Origin: Bacteroidales bacterium
GTDB lineage: Bacteria; Bacteroidota; Bacteroidia; Bacteroidales; Azobacteroidaceae
DNA: 17,440 nucleotides
Assembly (NCBI GenBank): GCA_020860885.1
Contig: JAJBTS010000340.1
Location: forward strand, 1 to 17,440
Reading direction: 5' to 3'
Made by a program: the position numbers and the translations under genes. The notes beneath the pieces are model-generated. The model worked only from the letters and a program-made list of their open reading frames with translations, was not told the origin of the DNA and did not search any database. Position 1 is the stretch's first letter. Each line of letters opens with the position of its first letter. Shown one piece after another: positions 15,399 through 17,440 of the stretch.

Positions 15399-15429
15399 AA
15401 TGTATTTTCTTAAATTTTTATATATTTAA

Positions 15430-16536
15430 TTATTCCCAGTCTGTTGAAATCAGGAGAGATCCATTAAGCCCCAGGTCTATTATCCGGTCAAATAAGATTC
15501 CTCCTTTATTGACCGTATAGTAGTTGGGTTTTACCTGTATATTTGATGTAAAGGAACTACCTGGTATGGTAAGTGTCAATTCTCTTTTATCAAAACAATT
15601 AGAAGTATGTATCTTGTTATCGTTATTATCGCAGGTTGGAGTTGTATCCAGATACCTGACAGTCATTTCCATGTCTACGGAAGTAAGAGAAGAAGTAGGT
15701 AAACTACATAATCCGTATATCCTTACAGCACCCTCTTCTCCCGTAGGGATCAAATCCAAATATTTATTATTGTTCGGAAAAGGAACCTTAAAATCCCCGT
15801 TAAGTTCAATCTGTATTTTTTGTATACTGGGATTTTCGAACTCGACTATATTTTTTATATTCTTTGAATTATCAAAAGTAATACCTTTTGTCAGAGATGT
15901 ATAAGATATTTCGATTTCATATATTCTGTCTACTACTGAAGCAACGTCTCCGGAAATAATATCTATGGGGGCTATATTTGTCGGAGATGTACGGAAAAAG
16001 TCAAAAGCCATTTGCCCGACCAACCGGGTCAATACGCCGTTGATAGTTCCGTCATTCATGATTTGCTCTCCGGTTTTATCCAGGATTCCATAGTAGTTTT
16101 CAGGGGATATGGAATCCTTAGTGGCCCGGATCATCATATCTTCCCATGTATTGGTGGTAGAGAGAAAAAAACCGGCATCAGTAACAACTTCAATTTCTGT
16201 TTCAAGGACGGGGGATGCAACAAATAAAAAGCGATAAAGTTTATCAGAAAGATCTTTGTTTATAAAGTCAATAGTGTCTCTACTTTCTTCAATCACAATG
16301 CTCTCTTTGAACATATAATCGTTTTCATTTGAGTTTTTCCAAAAAACAAATAATTGGCAGTTAAGATTGTTGGGTAAAGATTTTGAGTTAAATTTTACTG
16401 ATACCGGTATATCTTCTGCATCTATATGCTTTATATTTTGGTTTTTATTGTTTTCATCTAATTCATTGGAGCATGAGACTATGGTAATTCCCAGAATGCA
16501 AAAGAAGATGAATTTTATTATATTATTTTTTTTCAT
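15430..16536 (-). CDS. Fimbrillin-like surface lipoprotein (putative minor or tip subunit)
   Basis: A 368-residue lipoprotein with signal peptidase II site TIVSC (Cys22), followed by an Asn/Glu-rich linker. Two beta-rich domains are suggested: about 40-180 (VSVKFNSKSLPNN, LYRFLFVASP) and about 180-368, ending RIIDLGLNGSLLISTDWE. The domain change falls near LTRLVGQMAFDFFR, which resembles the LxRxxAxV segment at the start of the second domain of FimA/Mfa1-type subunits. I cannot assign it to one Pfam family. Its place next to an Mfa2-like anchor supports a fimbrial role, and it may be a tip or accessory subunit like FimC-E or Mfa3-4. The start ATG 16536 is followed by MKKNN and lies 18 bases from the previous stop. 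Confidence 0.7.
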   Translation of the reverse strand: MKKNNIIKFIFFCILGITIVSCSNELDENNKNQNIKHIDAEDIPVSVKFNSKSLPNNLNCQLFVFWKNSNENDYMFKESIVIEESRDTIDFINKDLSDKLYRFLFVASPVLETEIEVVTDAGFFLSTTNTWEDMMIRATKDSISPENYYGILDKTGEQIMNDGTINGVLTRLVGQMAFDFFRTSPTNIAPIDIISGDVASVVDRIYEIEISYTSLTKGITFDNSKNIKNIVEFENPSIQKIQIELNGDFKVPFPNNNKYLDLIPTGEEGAVRIYGLCSLPTSSLTSVDMEMTVRYLDTTPTCDNNDNKIHTSNCFDKRELTLTIPGSSFTSNIQVKPNYYTVNKGGILFDRIIDLGLNGSLLISTDWE

Positions 16537-16554
16537 GATTGTCTGTATTAATGA

Positions 16555-17440
16555 TTATTGCCACAAACCTATTTCTCCTTCATCCTCATCTGAAATAGGA
16601 GCAGTTACAACTGTAATTTCAATAAACTGGTAAACAGAGTTTAACCATAATGTGATTTCTGTCCTTTTGTTTTTTTCCAGAGGAACAGGGAGCGTATTTT
16701 CCAAAACAGGATAGGGACTTCCGCTTTTTGGTATAAGTGAAAATTCAATGGAAGTCGAGGCACTTTCAGGTGGAAGCAGAAATGGTCCTTCAAAACCGGC
16801 AAAGCCAGTAGGAAATAGTGTTGCATCTGCAGATTTCAGGGTTACAAAAGTGTTTTTATTTCCTTTGCTCCCGGATATATTTACATATTCACCCACTCAT
16901 TTAATATCCATTTCAATTTTATCAATGAGATCTAATATATTTTGTCCGGAACTATAAGGCAATGAATCCACCAATTGCTCATTGTCCCATATTCCTCTTT
17001 TAACTTTTAAAGTGATTTGACTTACAGCGTGCGTCAATTTATTTTCTATTAATTCATTTCCCCGTATGGCGTAAACAGTTTGAGCCAAAGCTTCTGTTTC
17101 GGGCATAAATATTTCTCCTACAGGATAGACATATTCGTCATCCGATTCATCTTTTTTGGCGGAAACCCGTATTTCTTCAATTTGCGTTTCCATTGATAAT
17201 GTAGCTGGTAAAATATCCGTGTTCAATTCATCGGCACTTAAAAACAGGAACTTGTAATCTCCCAGAATAAGGTTGGTTGAAGTCGTTGTTTCTTCAGGCC
17301 AGTTTATGTGAATCATTTTCTGATATTTATACTGTTGATTTTCTTTTCCAAAAATTAAAACCGAAACATCCTGAATATCTGCCGACAACTGAATGTCTCC
17401 TTTTAATTCTGGAGTAATTATATTTTCATCTATTATATCT
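16555..17440 (-). pseudogene. Fimbrillin-like protein, 5' end outside window, interrupted by in-frame TGA
   Basis: The minus-strand frame is open from the window edge to TGA at 16897-16899, then continues in the same frame from GTG to TAA at 16555-16557. The two pieces (about 180 and 113 residues) read as one protein. The first has DVSVLIFGKENQQYKY, NLILGDYKFLFLSADEL and LTHAVSQITLKVKRG, the last being the second-domain start of FimA/Mfa1 fimbrillins. The second has ISGSKGNKNTFVTLKSAD and NTLPVPLEKNKRTEITLWL, a fimbrillin-type C-terminal strand pair. A single base change from GGA (Gly) would give TGA. TGA is the normal stop of rimO and batE here, so it is not recoded. If it is true, no full subunit is made and the C-terminal strand needed for polymerisation is lost. 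Any lipobox lies beyond 17440. Confidence 0.72.

Noticed and set aside
16897..16899. TGA read as selenocysteine or a reassigned sense codon
   Set aside because: TGA ends rimO, the HU/LysM-like gene, DUF58, batB and batE normally; the expected residue is not Cys and no obvious hairpin of SECIS type was seen just after it.

Overview
The window comes from an AT-rich Bacteroidota genome, most likely order Bacteroidales. Four things point there: the protein signatures (FtsY, RimO, the Bat aerotolerance proteins, Mfa2/FimB-type fimbrial anchors, DUF3575 and DUF3868 proteins), the A-rich translation starts, a promoter of the TTTG-N19-TAnnTTTG class, and lipoprotein signals ending in Ser-Cys. The genus cannot be fixed from sequence alone.

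Region 1 (1-3586, + strand) is core housekeeping. It holds the 3' part of ftsY (signal recognition particle receptor), then rimO (ribosomal protein S12 methylthiotransferase), which overlaps ftsY by one base, then two consecutive HU-family genes. The second HU gene encodes an HU domain, an acidic linker, one membrane helix and a periplasmic LysM-like domain, but its frame is broken at a run of nine C.

Region 2 (3587-12211, + strand) is a complete Bat (Bacteroides aerotolerance) cluster: MoxR-type AAA+ ATPase, DUF58 protein, an uncharacterised signal-peptide/one-helix protein, BatA, BatB, BatC, BatD and BatE. The ATPase and the three VWA-type proteins are thought to form a chaperone-like envelope machine, with BatC/D/E as periplasmic and membrane partners. 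A Bacteroidetes-type promoter lies upstream. Its predicted transcript begins directly in a long hairpin that contains a 21-codon open reading frame with a Shine-Dalgarno-like sequence.

Region 3 (12212-12456) lies between convergent genes. Nearly all of it is occupied by nested inverted repeats (12258-12415) with a GC-rich 22-bp core arm, plus a terminator-like hairpin serving the minus strand.

Region 4 (12457-17440, - strand) is accessory: a fimbrial operon read right to left. Its order is a fimbrillin-like protein that is open at the window edge and interrupted by an in-frame TGA, a second fimbrillin-like lipoprotein, an Mfa2/FimB-like anchor lipoprotein, a DUF3575 outer-membrane barrel protein, and a DUF3868/OmpA-like/TPR protein. 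Any promoter for this operon lies outside the window.

Three reading frames are broken in 17 kb: ftsY by a TAA, the HU-LysM gene by a frameshift, and the fimbrillin by a TGA. FtsY is essential and its stop lies 50 bases from the window edge, so sequence or assembly error is the leading explanation there. The poly-C tract and the fimbrillin TGA are more plausible as biological variation.
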